Assembly: GCA_964023275.1 (NCBI GenBank)
Contig: OZ029921.1
Coordinates: forward strand, 28,007,230 to 28,071,229
Reading direction: 5' to 3'
DNA: 64,000 nucleotides
DNA from: Norana najaformis
Taxonomy: Eukaryota > Annelida > Clitellata > Crassiclitellata > Hormogastridae
How positions within the stretch are numbered: position 1 is the first letter of the stretch; each line of letters starts with the position of its first letter. The notes beneath the pieces were generated by a model. The model did no database searches. It was not told the DNA's origin and worked only from the letters and a program-made list of their open reading frames with translations. Below, one piece after another: positions 1-12,291 of this stretch. Made by a program: the position numbers and the translations under genes.

Positions 1-10
1 TGTCTTGCAG

Positions 11-2455
11 TTGTGATGGCACAGTGTTCTCTAGGAACCGATTCCAGCCAGGACTTTTACAAGAAGTCAAACAAGAGTGCCGTGGTTATCATTCCTCCAG
101 TTGATTTGTGGGAGCAGATACAGAATGTTCGCAAGTATGTTCTTTTGCGTTCGGTTGATACCGGACACCGCGGTGCTCACGGTTCATGTAGGGTTCAGTC
201 TACAGAATTAGCAATGCAAACAGATCAGTTGCTGCGCTGCTGCTTTCTGTGTACAGATGCTGTATTTGCATTTCGTATCTGATGTCAACGACCGCTTCGT
301 GGCCGTGTCCGTCATTCTGCGTGCGATGTCTCATTGGCAATCTCTTTAATTTCCGGTCATGGTTGAGTGTAGAAGGAATGTGCATATTATACTGTACTAC
401 ATCAACTGCTAAAGTTACAAGCAAATGGCTAGACCGTGATTGCTACAATCCGTTGAAAGCTTTTGTCATACATTACGTATAGCTACTGGATGACTCTGGC
501 TTTCCGACCATGGACTGGACTGATAATCATCTGGACAAACAGACTGACGACCACACATACAGACAGATAGATACCAGTATACAGACTGTCAGACAGAGAG
601 ACATCTGGATGGATAGATAGATGGATGGATGTACGGACGGATGGATACACATATACAAACATATAATATATTGGGATATATATATATGAATGGATAAACA
701 TAATAAGACAGACAAATAGACAGACAGGCTGACATACAGACAGATAAATAGATACAATGTGGTTTGACAAAGTTCTTTGAAGGTGCTGTAAATAGAATGA
801 CATCTGGTAATGGACTCTTGTGGAACGACCACACAGACAGACAGATAGATACCAGTATACAGACTGTACATTGGTGCCAATGGGCTGACCTAAAAGGAAC
901 AAACAGTTCCGCTACGAAGGTCACCTATTTACATCATGAATTACAAATCGGTGACAGCATTATACTGAGTAAATCAATTAATAATCTAGAATATAAAAGT
1001 AATTAATGAAATCAATGTCAGTGCATAAACACAAATAAAAACTTAACTAAGCACCAAACAATTTCATTTTTATTTATCGTAATACCACACATAAGTGTGA
1101 ATCTGAACTACAGATGACATCAAGCATTTCTTGTTTTAGCTGCAAATTGAAGCCTTTAAAAGTTGGCTCACCAACTAACTTGCTGAAAATCTGGTTAACT
1201 GATTGGCTAAACGGCTGGTAAATTCATGTTTATCCTTTTTGCATTGTTTGAAGGATTCATGATCGAGCTTACGAGCGATGGATGCCACACATGAACTTGC
1301 TTTATCCGTTTCTCAAGGACGATCCTGATGGTCAGTGTTTCTCAGACGCAGCAGAGAAGCTTGCTCCAATGTTGGCTAAGGTCAAACAGTTCAAGGTCAT
1401 ATTCGACAAGAACTGTTTCCGAGGTTTCCATCACAGTAAAAACTGGACCTTATGGCTGAAGCCAGAAGTAGATACTATGAATGATTCATTTGGTAAGTTG
1501 AGAAATGAATGTGGTTTTAAAGTGGCCATGAAACGTAGACAGGGACTTATAGACAAACTCTGGATGGACAGACAGACAAATATACAGATGGACAGAGACA
1601 GACAGACACAGACAGCCAGACAGAGATGGTACGATATATCAAAGATATGTCTGTGAAGTTTGTGGATATGTATATATTTAGGTAGTGTGTTTGTATGATG
1701 TATGTATGTATGCATAGATGTATGTATGTGAGTGTTTGCATGTATGTCTATATTAACATATGTTTGCATGTATGCGTGCATATGTGAACATGTTTTAAGG
1801 CAAATGACTAATTGTTTTCATGTGAATAAATATGTGTTTTTGTAATTATAACTGTAATTACAGCAATTGATATAGCTTCATTCAGCTACTTCTAGAGTGC
1901 TTTACGATGTCAATTGTCAGTGCACGTATTAAGATTTACATAGAAAATAGAATTTCAGTTATTTTAGAAAGCATGGACACTCTTGGCCTTCTGAATAGAT
2001 GCTATAAGGCTGTTCCACACATGTGGGATGGCGACCTGAAAGGCCTGATCACCCACTTTAGTCTTACTTGCAGGTACACAGACATTAGAAGACTTTGGTG
2101 ATCACAGCTGTAGTGTAACTGTGTATTAGGGTATGTATAAATGTTGTGTGTAGCTGGTGGTAAACACGACCTGACTGATTATTCTGGTGTCCATAAAGAC
2201 ATTGCAGAGCTTCAGCATCAGCTAGAGGAACTGTTTCCACATTGTGACGACCTGAGAACCATTTCAGGAAGTTTCACTCCACATCTGTCTCTTGGACAGT
2301 TCAAGCCCAGTGAAGTGAAGAAGTACGTAAACGAATTTCGCTCCAGCTGGCAGCCGATCAGTTTTGTGGTAAAGGAAATCCATCTCATCAGCAGGAAAAA
2401 CTTTGAGGCCCCATTTAAAATACGGAAATCAGTCCCTCTTTGCCAGCCAGCTTGA
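11..2455 (+). CDS. 2H phosphoesterase / 2',5' RNA ligase-like protein (LENG9/AKAP7-type domain)
   Basis: Three exons join in frame: 11-134, 1254-1492 and 2154-2455 (stop TGA). With the ATG at 16 the product is 219 aa. Exon 1 follows a splice acceptor (TTGCAG at 5-10), so the ATG may lie just after a 5'UTR intron, or coding sequence may continue upstream of the window. The reading frame stays open back to base 11. The two histidine motifs of the 2H phosphoesterase fold are visible: HMNLLYPF in exon 2 and HLSLGQF in exon 3. A conserved RWMPHMNLLYPF block and an FPHCDDL block also fit the LENG9-like branch. The first motif has Asn where the superfamily usually has Thr/Ser. Family members hydrolyse or ligate 2',5'- or cyclic phosphates on RNA or nucleotides, but the substrate of this branch is not known to me. 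The exon 2-3 junction adds a short loop and is the least certain part of the model. Confidence 0.8.
535..880. repeat. GACA/GATA/GGAT-rich simple repeat in intron 1
   Basis: Degenerate tetranucleotide tract of ACAG, ATAG and GGAT units inside intron 1 of the 2H gene. A roughly 45-bp block is present twice (about 547-591 and 826-870) around the tract, so part of it arose by local duplication. Overlapping open frames here are low-complexity artefacts. Confidence 0.7.
1556..1800. repeat. ACAG and TATG simple repeats in intron 2
   Basis: A short ACAG/GACA tract (about 1560-1630) is followed by a TATG/TGTA tract (about 1690-1790) within intron 2 of the 2H gene. Open frames across it repeat Arg-Gln-Thr and are not coding. 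Confidence 0.65.
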
Positions 2456-3027
2456 CTTGAACCATAGGCATAGAGTGAACACGACTGCAAAAGCGATCAG
2501 CTGTTGCCTGCGTTGCAGGTGGTATCTCTACATCAAAATATCTCTGCTGTAAACCTTTTTCTTTTTTATTTGCACAATGTGTACTTTCTGCTCTTTAGAT
2601 ATCAGTTTTTGCCTTATGATGAGTGAAGCACACTGCATTAGTTTTACAAAGTATATAGCAGTATAATGTTATATTAAATATATGAGAAGTGTGTAAATGG
2701 GACTGCTTTATTTCGACAAGTAAGCCTATATGTACTGTTTTTTATGATCTGCAACAGTAGTTTAATTGATTGTAAGGATGTACGTAAGAAGATAGGTCTT
2801 TACTTTTGACTGTGCTGTTTACTGTACGAAGGAAAGAAACAATTACTCAGGTGTGTAACTTTGTTAAAGCATGCAAGATCATTTGTGCGTAATATGCTTA
2901 AAGTTTTAGTTTGAAAGTTTTATATTGTTTTCTTATTGAAATTGTAGTTTCCATATGTTGTAGTTTTTATTACAGGACTGCAAATGTTTTGACTGTATCT
3001 ATTGATAGTTGTTTTAAGAAATAATCA

Positions 3028-3033
3028 AATAAA
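3028..3033 (+). terminator. poly(A) signal of the 2H gene
   Basis: Canonical AATAAA about 570 bases after the stop codon, followed by a GT/T-rich stretch. It is the first good signal downstream of the gene and lies well before the next gene. Confidence 0.6.
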
Positions 3034-3084
3034 GCAGTATTTTGTACAGTGTCATGAATTTCCTTTTGTTTAACCCATAACGGT

Positions 3085-3325
3085 GTGTGATGGTCTAGCA
3101 TTTAGCCTCACCAGAGCAGAAATTTGTTTCTATTCCAGTTGCACCCCTCGACGAATCTGGCTATAATGAGTACACTGACCGTACACTGGAAGTGGGAAGA
3201 TCAGACAGCAAGGGAGAGGGCAGGCCACCCAACAAGAAACGAAGTCGTTAACACTTTATACCCAAGGCTGCTTCTTGGGATTGGCTTAAGGGTCTGCTTT
3301 TCTTCCTCTGCTTAATCAACAAGGG
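3085..3325 (+). mobile_element. SINE family A copy, head decayed
   Basis: Shares its body with copies at 31911-32280, 53990-54345, 6725-6955 and 4066-4230. Common blocks include AGTACACTGACC, GATCAGACAGC and a GGCTTAAGGGTCTGC 3' end. The 3' end is followed by a CTT-rich tail. This copy runs in the sense direction of the tRNA-like head. Confidence 0.65.
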
Positions 3326-3754
3326 CCACCATGGTTTTTGGAATGGCTGTCTTTGAAATAATAGTGTTGGCAAGAGATGATTTTTGGCATTGTGTACTTT
3401 CTGTGGCTTAAATGTTGGGATTCAGCAGACAGTTTTAAGAATTTTTATATGCCCTGGGTCCAACAGTTAACCCAGATATGTTAACACTGTTATCCATGAT
3501 TCCTCCAACAATTATCACAATACTATTTGAGGAAGGTAGCTGGAAAGAACTGTTGAAATGAATCCTATTGTGCAACAACAAAACTGGGAATCCCTATGCA
3601 ACAAATCTAGATTTCAAATGAAATATTCAAGATGATGGGAGAGACGTATAATTCTGACTAATGTCATCAACTTTTATTCAGTTTACAGCTGAGTGATAAA
3701 ATCACCAAACAGAAAAGACAAAAGGTAGTAGTAATTGGTAGCTATGAATTTTAA

Positions 3755-4065
3755 TGTAATGTAATGTAATCAAAAATTTATAAAGCGCCACTTCGAGGTA
3801 AACTCCTCAGAGGCGCTCCCGGCCCTACAACCCAGAAGAACTGGGAAATAAGAAGGTCTTCAAGCACTTGCAGAAAAGAGGGGGAGATAGACTAAGAAGT
3901 TCCTGGCATAGGCCATTAGGAAGCCCATTCCAAAAAGCGGGACCAACCACAGCAAAACTTCTGCGCTGGGCCGTAGCTGTTCGAACCGATGGGGCAAGCA
4001 AGTCACCCCGTACCGCCGAACGAAGTAGTCTACGGCCCGGAATGGAGGAGGCCAGAACACAGAGC
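3755..4065. repeat. GCGCC-type dispersed repeat
   Basis: Starts with repeated TAATG and a TTATAAAGCGCCACTT box, like the TATAGCGCC boxes at about 4780, 41038, 46433, 57946 and 62750. It contains a motif about a missing or retained end (paired GAGGCGCT). Open frames on both strands across it are not conserved as protein by inspection. Confidence 0.5.
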
Positions 4066-4235
4066 TGAAGTTGAAGTGTATGCTACTTCATTTTCTTGGC
4101 CTTCAAACCTCCTGTCCACTTCTTCACTATCTGATCTTTTCATCGTATAGTCAATGTACTCGCCTTTTAGCTGAGTTCACTAAAGGCAAGTGGAACAGAA
4201 TCCTGAAATATGTTTCTGTCTTGGCCGGCATTTAA
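4066..4235 (-). mobile_element. SINE family A fragment, antisense
   Basis: Matches the body of the family A copies at 53990-54345 and 6725-6955 in the same antisense orientation (TCTGATCTT, GTCAATGTACTCG, TGAGTTC). The tRNA-like head is missing. It lies just upstream of CRPPA exon 1, within about 250 bases of the ATG, so it may overlap the promoter or 5'UTR. Confidence 0.55.
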
Positions 4236-4486
4236 ACCCCCACAACCGAGTTGACATTTGAAAGTACTGCATGCAAACATCCGCATTGTGTTAAACATCC
4301 AATAAACTACCCATAAACCCTTGCAACAAATGATGCAAAAGAAAGTTACGCAAAGATGACCCACGCTCCTGTACTCCAATATATTCTTGGAATCCATCAT
4401 ATTTTAAATTGTTGTTAAGTTTATACTCGGAAAAATACTCGAATAACAACACTGCATACCTAATATAGAGAAGTGAATCAGCGGCA

Positions 4487-7400
4487 ATGGCCTCGTTGTT
4501 TGACAGTAAGATGACCGAAAACGTGCAGAAGATGCCTATAGTGTGTGCCGTTCTCCCAGCAGCCGGTGTCGGAGAGCGAATGAGTCTCGCTTGTCCAAAA
4601 CAGTTCTGCAACGTGATGGGCCGTCCGCTAATTAGCTACACCATTGAATCGTTCGAAAAGTTAGTTCCCGATTTAAATCACTAGCTTCATTCATTCAGAA
4701 TGTTCTAGCGTCCATTCAAGACACATCAAGAGCTTATATAGGTCAGATGCTGGTTAAGATATAATTTAATCTGAGGCCTTCTATAGCGCCACTGTAATAA
4801 TGCTGACGGCATCAGTTGATGGTCGTTGCTTAGCAAATTCGTTGTGCAAGCCAAATTTCAGCATGAATACGGTCAAAAGCCAGAAGAGAATCCGAGAAGG
4901 CACGGAAACAGCATATGGAGGAGACGAGACCAGGAGGAGATGAGTTTTTAGTCAAGATCTGAAGGCCAAAACAGACTGTGCAGAGTGAACGTTTGCTGGA
5001 AGAGAGTTCCAGAGTCTAGGGCTAGCGAAACCTGACAGATGTCCTTGTGCACAGAATAGTTAGATTAAGACAGTCAGAAGACCTGGTTGAGTAGACAACA
5101 AGTCTTGGGAGTCAGTGGAGAATGAAGATAGTGAAGTTGACTGAATTGTAAACTCTTGTATACAATTATCTCAGTCTTGTCTGTGGACAGCCAGTGCAGT
5201 TATTTTTGGATCAGTGATATATTTTTATATTTTGGTGAAAGGCTTAGTGAAAGTTTTTGCCAAGAGTCCAAAATACCTTGGCAAGAACTATCACTAAACC
5301 TATCTGTTCAAGTCTATCAATGTCTGAACCATTCAATGGGAGAAAGTTTTCAGATGCCAGTAAGACACGAATTTCACTAGTCAAGATGGCCAGACGCAGT
5401 GGTGTTAGTGCTGAGAGTGGTGGAGCAAGATGGCATGGTCAACAGTGTTGAAAGTGGCAGATAGGTCAAGAAGAGCAAATGCAGTTACTTTGCCATTATC
5501 AGTGGAGCAGAGAGAAAAGCTGTCTCAGTGGAGTGGAATTTGTTGGGATCTCTTTGGACTAGAAAGGGAGAAGAAAAGAGTCTGATGACTAGTGTGCATC
5601 CATTCGACTTTTAACAAGACGGTCAAGAAGTTTAAAAATAAAATTCAAGTTTGAGATTGATCGGTTTCACATAGTGTCAGCATCGAAAGATGTTGTTTCA
5701 ACAAAGGATAGATTATTGCATGAGAGAAACATGATGGGAAGGAGCTCTTAGCAGGCGACTGATTGGTTAATGTCAAGATGTTGGTACCAAGCGCATCAAA
5801 GTAGCCGTTATGAAGGTACTGGTTGCAGATTATGTATGGAGCTTGTCACTTCTCATATATGGTCTGCCTCTGCCTTAAGAATGTGGTGCTATTTAGATAA
5901 CTAGGACTTGAATTTCAAAGTATATGGCAAGTTATATGAAATGTTCTCCCACTGAGTGGTTTAGACATTGTTCGACTCGAGTAATTCATAGCAACTGTCA
6001 GGTAAGACTAATACAAACTGCAAAATAATGTAAGAGCAGTGGAATATTGTACTATGCTTGCTAAACCAAATTTTCATTACAATTATTAAGAAATTCCTGA
6101 GTTAAGGTATTTTCAGGTAACATCAATATTTGAATACTATAAGAACTATATCAACTACTAAATAAAATAAAAGCTAAATCAAATAAAGAAATACTGACCT
6201 ACATCACCATTTTCTTATAAATCTTTTTTTGGGTTTTAGGATACCATGGATACAGAACATAATTGTTGTAGTTTCAAGCAATCACTTCAGTCGGCTGCAG
6301 GAAATACTTGCAAAGTTTTCACATGACAGAGTGACAGTAGTTGAAGGCTCTTCTACACGGCATCGATCTATTTACAGTGGAGTGCTTGCTGTTAAGAAAG
6401 GTTTGTCCATCCAGAACTGTGCATGAAAAGTCAAAGGTATGAATGAACCCCAGTTTACGTAATATGAATAACGACTTCATTCAGTTCCACTTTCTGATTC
6501 AAGTGTGTGAAAATGCCTGAAGTATAACACTGCAAATCGTAATTGTGATGTTAAGTTAATCGAATGTTAACCTGTAGGTATTTGTACTTCATAATAGATT
6601 CAGATACTTTAAAAGTCTCTGAGCTAATTGTAGACATGTTCTATCTTTTGGGCTGTCGCCAAAGATAGATGAGAGAGAAGAACAGTCTCTTAGACAGCAG
6701 TTTGGTGTGAGATGTTAACAACTGTATTTGTCTAAGGCTCGGCATGTCATGGGAGGCAATGACCAATCCTCTCCCGTGACACCTGATCTTCCCACCAACA
6801 GAACATTGTGCAGTCAATGTACTCGTTTCACAGCTGAGTTTTCTATGGGGCGCAAGTGGTGCAGAAATTTTAAAGTCTCATTTGACCGTGGTGGGGTTTT
6901 GAACCTTGACCTCTGAACTGACAGTCTGGCATGCTAACCACTGGAGAAATGTAAATGTACATTATTTCCTATGATGACCATATGGCCTTGACCCTGCTCA
7001 TTTATCAATGAATTTATCGGATGATGTCCTTCACGACCGCTGCCCTTTTGAATGGGCACCACACCAGGTTAAGGTCCCCATGCATGGACCGTGCTAGCCC
7101 GAAATTCAAATCTGAAATATAGCCACTTACCAGTATGCAAACCTGCATCCTCGTGCACAGAGGCGCCTTGACCTACGCTTTGACTAATGACCTAACTGGG
7201 CTACCATTGACGCATATCCATTGATTGAATGATTGGTTATCTGACTGACTGTTCCATTTATATTTTATTCATAGTATGTGGTGTTGCTGAGGTTGTTGTC
7301 ATTCATGATGCTGTTAGACCTTTTGTTGATGAGCAGACAGTTCATGCGGTGGTAGAAGCAGCGCTTCAGGCTGGGGTAAGTCTTTGTTGTAGGGTTTTCG

Positions 7401-10400
7401 TCATTTGGAGCGTCCGTGTAATGTAAAGTAGTATTTCTGAACATTCCTACAGCACCACTTGCTTGAAAGAAACTCAACAGTAACGTTTGGTTTGATTAGA
7501 GCCTTTGTATCAGTGGTGCAGAGCTCTCTGTAAAGTGATGTAGAATATTCGTCTAGCATAGGTGAGACCTTCCTGGTTCAACTGTGTTGCATTTAGATAG
7601 TAAATTGTGTGGAGTCTTAATTTGCCTGGAAATATGGACTTGAAGCTGGTCAAGATTATTTTGTTCTTTAAGGCGAAGGCTGATTAGGGGGCGAGAAATG
7701 TAAATGTACACGGTTTTCTATAGCAAATGTATGACCTTGAACATGCTGGTTTTTAATGAATTCATGCATTATGCAATGCATTTGTTAACATACCACATGT
7801 CCATTGGCACAGCGAGTAATCGTAGGCTTATATTCGTGATTTATTGGGTAAAATCCTTTACCCTGAGTGCCCGTTTGAATGGGAGAAATAAAAGGGATGT
7901 TTGCCTTGTTTAAACTAGGTATGCTGACACTTTTCATCATGCTGAATGTCTCACTATCTCTGCCTCAAGTTTAAACCCTGAAGCTGCTTTTGGAAGACAT
8001 AGGATACATTAGAAGTTTTGCAACTATAAAAGGTCCTACATAAGTGTTTTGTACATCGGAGTCCCACACACGTCAACATTTTGTTAGAAACAAGTCTTCT
8101 TTAAATGTTTCAGGCTGCTGGAGTAGTGAGACCTCTGGTGTCAACAGTGGTTGCAACAAATCTTGAAGGATATCTTGATCATTCTCTTGACCGATCCAAA
8201 TATCGACTGAGTGAAATGCCACAGGCATTTACCATTGATGTCATCCAGAAAGCATATGAGAAGGTCTAAAAAATCTCAAATTCTTAGAAATGCATGACAG
8301 TGGAACATCATCAGCTGTAACTAAACTGTATTTTGTCCTTTTATATCTAAGCTCTAGGTTGGGTAAGGTTATCTGGTTGTGCTTTTATTACTTGCCCTCA
8401 TTATATCAAACTTGTATGCAAACTTGTTTCATCTATCAGATCTGCATATTTAAGAAATTTAATTCCAGAAAGTTCTACATCACCAAAAACTTTGTGGATG
8501 GCTTTGAATAAGTTATAACAGAGGAGTTAAATTTATCTTGGGCTGTGTTCTTGGCTACCCAAGAGGTTGCCTGTTCTTGGTGAACGGGGTTTTCAGTTGC
8601 TGGACCTAGAGTTTGAGACTCCCTGTATCTGATTGTTCTCCTCAGTCGCTTTGTCATTTCGATCTCGATTTAAGATACCTTTTTCAAATTGCTTATCCTC
8701 CAAAGGATGCCTGGACTAATCTTCTGATATTGACCTGATTGTGCTTGGTTTTGGTGCACCATCTGTTGATGCCTTGTGCATGAGACACTGGCACAACAGA
8801 GGTAGTTACTTAATAGTAATAATACTAAAAAAATATATCCATAAAACCTGCACATTATAGCTGAGTTCTTGTTTGCCTGAAGTTTCTTAAGTTCTTTTAC
8901 TATAAACCAAACTCAATCACCTCATGGAAGGACGGGTGGTATCTTTGTTCTTATACCTGCAGTCAGTTTTGTTTCAGGAACACTGCACTGAAATTTCTTT
9001 TCGCAGAGCACGGACTATGACTTGGACTATGGCACTGAATGTTTGCACTTGGCACAAAGGTATGCAGAGGTCAGGGTTCAACTGATTGATGGACCAGAAC
9101 ATCTCTGGAAGGTTTGTTTCCTCTTCAAGCTTAGATAACTTTTCCTGCTGTCTGACCAGAATATCTATCATCATCATTGTCTGTAGGTTTTGAAACTCCT
9201 CCACTGCCTTGTTTGGGGGTAGTGCCAGTCTCAAGCCTGGATAAAGGAGGAGGGTGACGGCAACGGCCTTTGATGCCATAAGCTGTCGTTAAACTGAGGA
9301 ACTACTACTATAGGTTTTAAGATGTAATTTCTGTTGCTCACCTTCATTTTTGTCAGCTGATATGGACTCACAGAGCCATCTTATACTTTATTATGACATG
9401 AATTCTGTTATTATGTCGTCAAGGATGCGCACTTAAACTTTAGTTGATCTTTAGAAAAGACTTTTGAAGCAGTTTTTATTATATGCTTTGGAATTGGATA
9501 TTTTAAACAGGTTACATACAGACGTGATTTATACACAGTGGAGGGCTTAGTGAAAGGTAATAATTGTTATATGTTAATATGGTAATAACAGTTTGTGTTA
9601 TTAAATAACTGAAATGTATTTATGTACCGAGATGTTTAAATAGTGACTTTTAAGAACCTATCGAAGGTGCTCCTTGGCAGCCTAAATGAGGCAAAAAGTT
9701 CAGTAAGAATGAAAAGTTCCTTCACAGGTGAATGATGTATGAATGGCAGGGAAAAATAAAAAGTTTGTATTAGTAAATAAATAAAATGACAGTCAGGTCT
9801 TACTATATTTAGAAAAAATTAAAACAACACAATGACTGAATTAGTCATGAAATTAGTCAGCAATGATTAGCATGATTTGCATTTCTGAGTAATTATCTTG
9901 AACAGATGCTAAACTGATTTACTGAGTGAATGATACATAATTAAAATGAGTCATTAAGTAATTGTTTAACTAAACGATTTGCCAGAGCCCTGATATTTGG
10001 ACTTGCCGGGTGAAACTGATAATGATTGACAGCTTTTATGTGGAATATAATTAGATGTACAGAACTTGACGCTCACGTTTAGGCATATATTATAGATATG
10101 TGTATGCAGTTTATATGAACATTTGCATAGCATCTTTGAAGAAACTCTCAAAGATGTGCACTGTTAGTTTAAACTGGCAGTTGTATAACACTTTTTAATT
10201 CCTCTTGAAAGGGCTTCATTTGAACATCAGAGAGACAGAAGGTGTGTGCGTCTTACGTCGGAAATGTATGTTTGGCTGTATCTCATGGAATGGCATGGAT
10301 GTGAAGTAGTGGGATTGCTCCTGAAGTACGGACCAAAACAAGAGATGCAGCTTGTATTGAGCAATACATTGGAACAGGGAATTGTGGTTCTAAGGTCAAA

Positions 10401-12291
10401 GGAGACTCATTGTCAGCCTGAGCAGAAATCGGTACAATTAGCTTTCTGGTGTATGATTTTAGCTGGAACTGACTGTGAAAGGGTTTTGTTAATTACTGGA
10501 TTGTTCTTTCTTAAAGCTGGCTCAAACGTCTGCGTTGTCTTCCGAGGGAATCCAGATACGGGATTCCAGAAAAATCTGGAAGCATCTCTGCTTAGTAAGC
10601 ACGAGGATGTCAGTATCTAGTCTTACAATTCTTAATAGTTTAACCAGTTTAACCTAAAATCTATTTAGTGCCTGTAAGGATTCTGTTGGATGTGCTGTAT
10701 GCGCACTGCTGCAGGCAGGCTTTTGTATGCATGTGTGTTAAAGTTCAAGAAATAGCTAGTTCATACAAAGCCATTTCACACTCAGGATGGAGAAAGACGT
10801 CTGCTGGCAAGCACTCAGTGGCACCCACAATTAACAGCTCATCATCAGCCAGATAATTATAGTAGACAATTGAGGTATATGTATTGAGATTGATATATGC
10901 TTGTCATAAGTTTATGAGTTTGATACATGTAATTCATATAAGTAAATATGTGTTACATACCACAATATCAGTACAAATAAAGTGAGTTAAAGCTACCATC
11001 CCATATATGCTGGGGCTAAGAAAATGAAGTTGTTATCATTCATGGCTGCCATTTAGTGGATATTCAGGTGATTGATAGTTGTCTGTGTTTCAGAGCATAT
11101 CCTTGGTCACCTGTGGTTACGAAGAACTGGAAAAGTTTAGTAGTTTAGTACACTCGTTGAGCAGTGTTATCATTTGTCACGGCAGCACTTGGATGCCTGA
11201 GGATATCTCTTCGTCCACAGATGGTGTAATTGTACAACTGGGAGATTTTATTCAGTCACGTACAGTTCTTACGGTTGTACATCTTTTTCTGTCCGAGTGC
11301 TGTGACAACGAAACTATTCTTGTGGTCATGTCGGCTGTTAAGAAGTGTCAAGGTGCTGGTCGTCTGGTGAACGCAGTATTGTCAACCGTAAGTAGAAATG
11401 TTTGTTGACTGTCACATCTGTTTCGCTTAACTGTTTTGTTGGGTTGGTAGTATTATGTAGTTAGCAGACAACGTGTAAATTATTCTGTTTCTTTTGAAAT
11501 CAGACCTTTTCAAAATGAAGTGATGGAAATAGTCAACACCTTTACGTTTAGTTGAATCAGCCATGCAGGGAAGAACAGTAAATTACAATTTGTTGTGCTG
11601 CTATGTGTTCAGTTTCAGATTTAATCGATGGTTCTGTATCAATTGAAAAACATGTCTTTCTAGCTGGGGGTCATTCATAAAGTATGTCCACAAAAATGAC
11701 CTACTTTAGACCTCTCCATCCCCTTGTCCACATTTGGGTGACTTTTTCCTCCCTCCTTTGCAGACGGCTGCACTCCAGTGAAATACTAAGGCCTAGAATA
11801 GGCTATCATGTTGATCTTGCAGAGTTAACTATGCTACTGGGTAGGGTACTCTGATGCTGCCGCATCCAGCAAGGACTAATTAGATCCCAGGCAGTATGTG
11901 ACTAAAATTGGTATTTAAAGCATGTGCTGTAGAGAAATAACTGTATCAAATTTAGATGGAGACATCTGCATTGGGCATAACCACCTGCCCCTTGTCCGCA
12001 TTTTGGTGACCCATCCCCTCTGTGAACATCCTTTATGGACGACCCCTTGTAATCTAAGTTTTGGGTACATAGCATCTCTTCAAGGGGAACTGCATGGAGG
12101 CATTAGTGTCCAAGGTTTAAGATAAAGAAAGCATGTTTTATTTCTAACCGAAGGATTATCCATTTTATTTCTAACTGAAGGAATGTGTTTGTCTCTTTCA
12201 GACTGAAAGAATGTCGAAGGCTTTTGATATCATTCGTTCGCTGATCAAAGATCGAAATGAGTCATTTGATGGACAGACATTTGTGGTTTAA
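4487..12291 (+). CDS. CRPPA: D-ribitol-5-phosphate cytidylyltransferase (CRPPA/ISPD)
   Basis: Nine exons with matching phases: 4487-4659, 6240-6400, 7275-7375, 8114-8263, 9007-9111, 9511-9556, 10517-10608, 11094-11387 and 12202-12291 (TAA). The sum is 1212 nt, giving 403 aa. The N-terminal IspD-type domain shows [10 protein letters not shown] (23-32) with PKQF (37-40), the nucleotide-binding signature. It also shows [13 protein letters not shown] (93-105), HDAVRPFV (122-129), SEMPQAF (178-184) and the [10 protein letters not shown] and VTYRRDL segments (197-237). Residues from about 246 form the C-terminal domain typical of animal ISPD and are more diverged. The family makes CDP-ribitol from CTP and ribitol-5-phosphate in the cytosol; FKTN and FKRP then use it to build ribitol-phosphate on alpha-dystroglycan. 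The exon 7 donor (GTCAGT) is weak but is the only one that keeps phase. A second ATG at 4511 is a possible start. Confidence 0.92.
4775..5660. repeat. long copy of the GCGCC-type dispersed repeat in CRPPA intron 1
   Basis: Opens with CTATAGCGCCACTGTAATAA and a GGCATCAGTTGATGGTCG block that recurs at 57946, 62750 and 41038. It then runs about 850 bases with recognisable blocks such as GAGTTCCAGAGT and AACAAGTCTTGGGAGTCAGT, typical of long unclassified repeats in marine invertebrates. No intact protein is seen; short frames are broken. It is the longest copy in the window. Confidence 0.5.
6725..6955 (-). mobile_element. SINE family A copy, antisense, in CRPPA intron 2
   Basis: Reverse complement gives a tRNA-like head with TCCAGTGGTTAGCATGCC (A-box region) and GAGGTCAAGGTTCAAAACC (B-box region). 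The shared family A body follows. The 62-codon open frame on the plus strand is antisense to the element and not a gene. Confidence 0.65.
6955..7215 (-). mobile_element. SINE family B copy, antisense, in CRPPA intron 2
   Basis: Same unit as 61140-61400, 21605-21745, 23336-23430 and 42955-43105. The diagnostic core is TTGAATGGGCRCCACRCCA with GGTCCCCATGCATGGACCGT. The tRNA-like head lies at the high-coordinate end. It abuts a family A copy, so two SINEs are nested side by side just before CRPPA exon 3. Confidence 0.65.
7690..7920 (-). mobile_element. SINE family B remnant in CRPPA intron 3
   Basis: Diverged copy: GTAAATGTACACGGTTTTCTATAGC, then ATGACCTTGAACATGCT, then CCTTTACCCTGAGTGCCCGTTTGAATGGG. 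It matches the family B core in order and spacing, but the head is not recognisable. Confidence 0.5.
11667..12046. mobile_element. 380-bp MITE with 26-bp terminal inverted repeats in CRPPA intron 8
   Basis: The first 26 bases (11667-11692) and the reverse complement of the last 26 (12021-12046) agree at 22 positions, sharing GGGGTC, CATAAAG and CACA blocks. Inside, a CCCTTGTCC-CATTT-GGTGAC block occurs twice in the same direction (about 11711 and 11990). Similar termini occur at 44922 and 61072. There is no coding capacity, and a clear target-site duplication was not found. Confidence 0.6.

Noticed and set aside
1907..2101. Plus-strand 64-codon frame as an extra exon of the 2H gene
   Set aside because: No flanking splice sites keep phase, and the sequence does not resemble the family.
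8974..9279. Minus-strand 101-codon frame resembling a secreted or coiled protein
   Set aside because: Antisense over CRPPA exon 5 and its intron; no splice or homology support, while the plus strand carries a clear conserved exon.
10246..10620. Plus-strand 124-codon frame as one CRPPA exon
   Set aside because: Only its last third (from 10517) fits. An acceptor at 10516 restores phase and homology, and the upstream part is intron.
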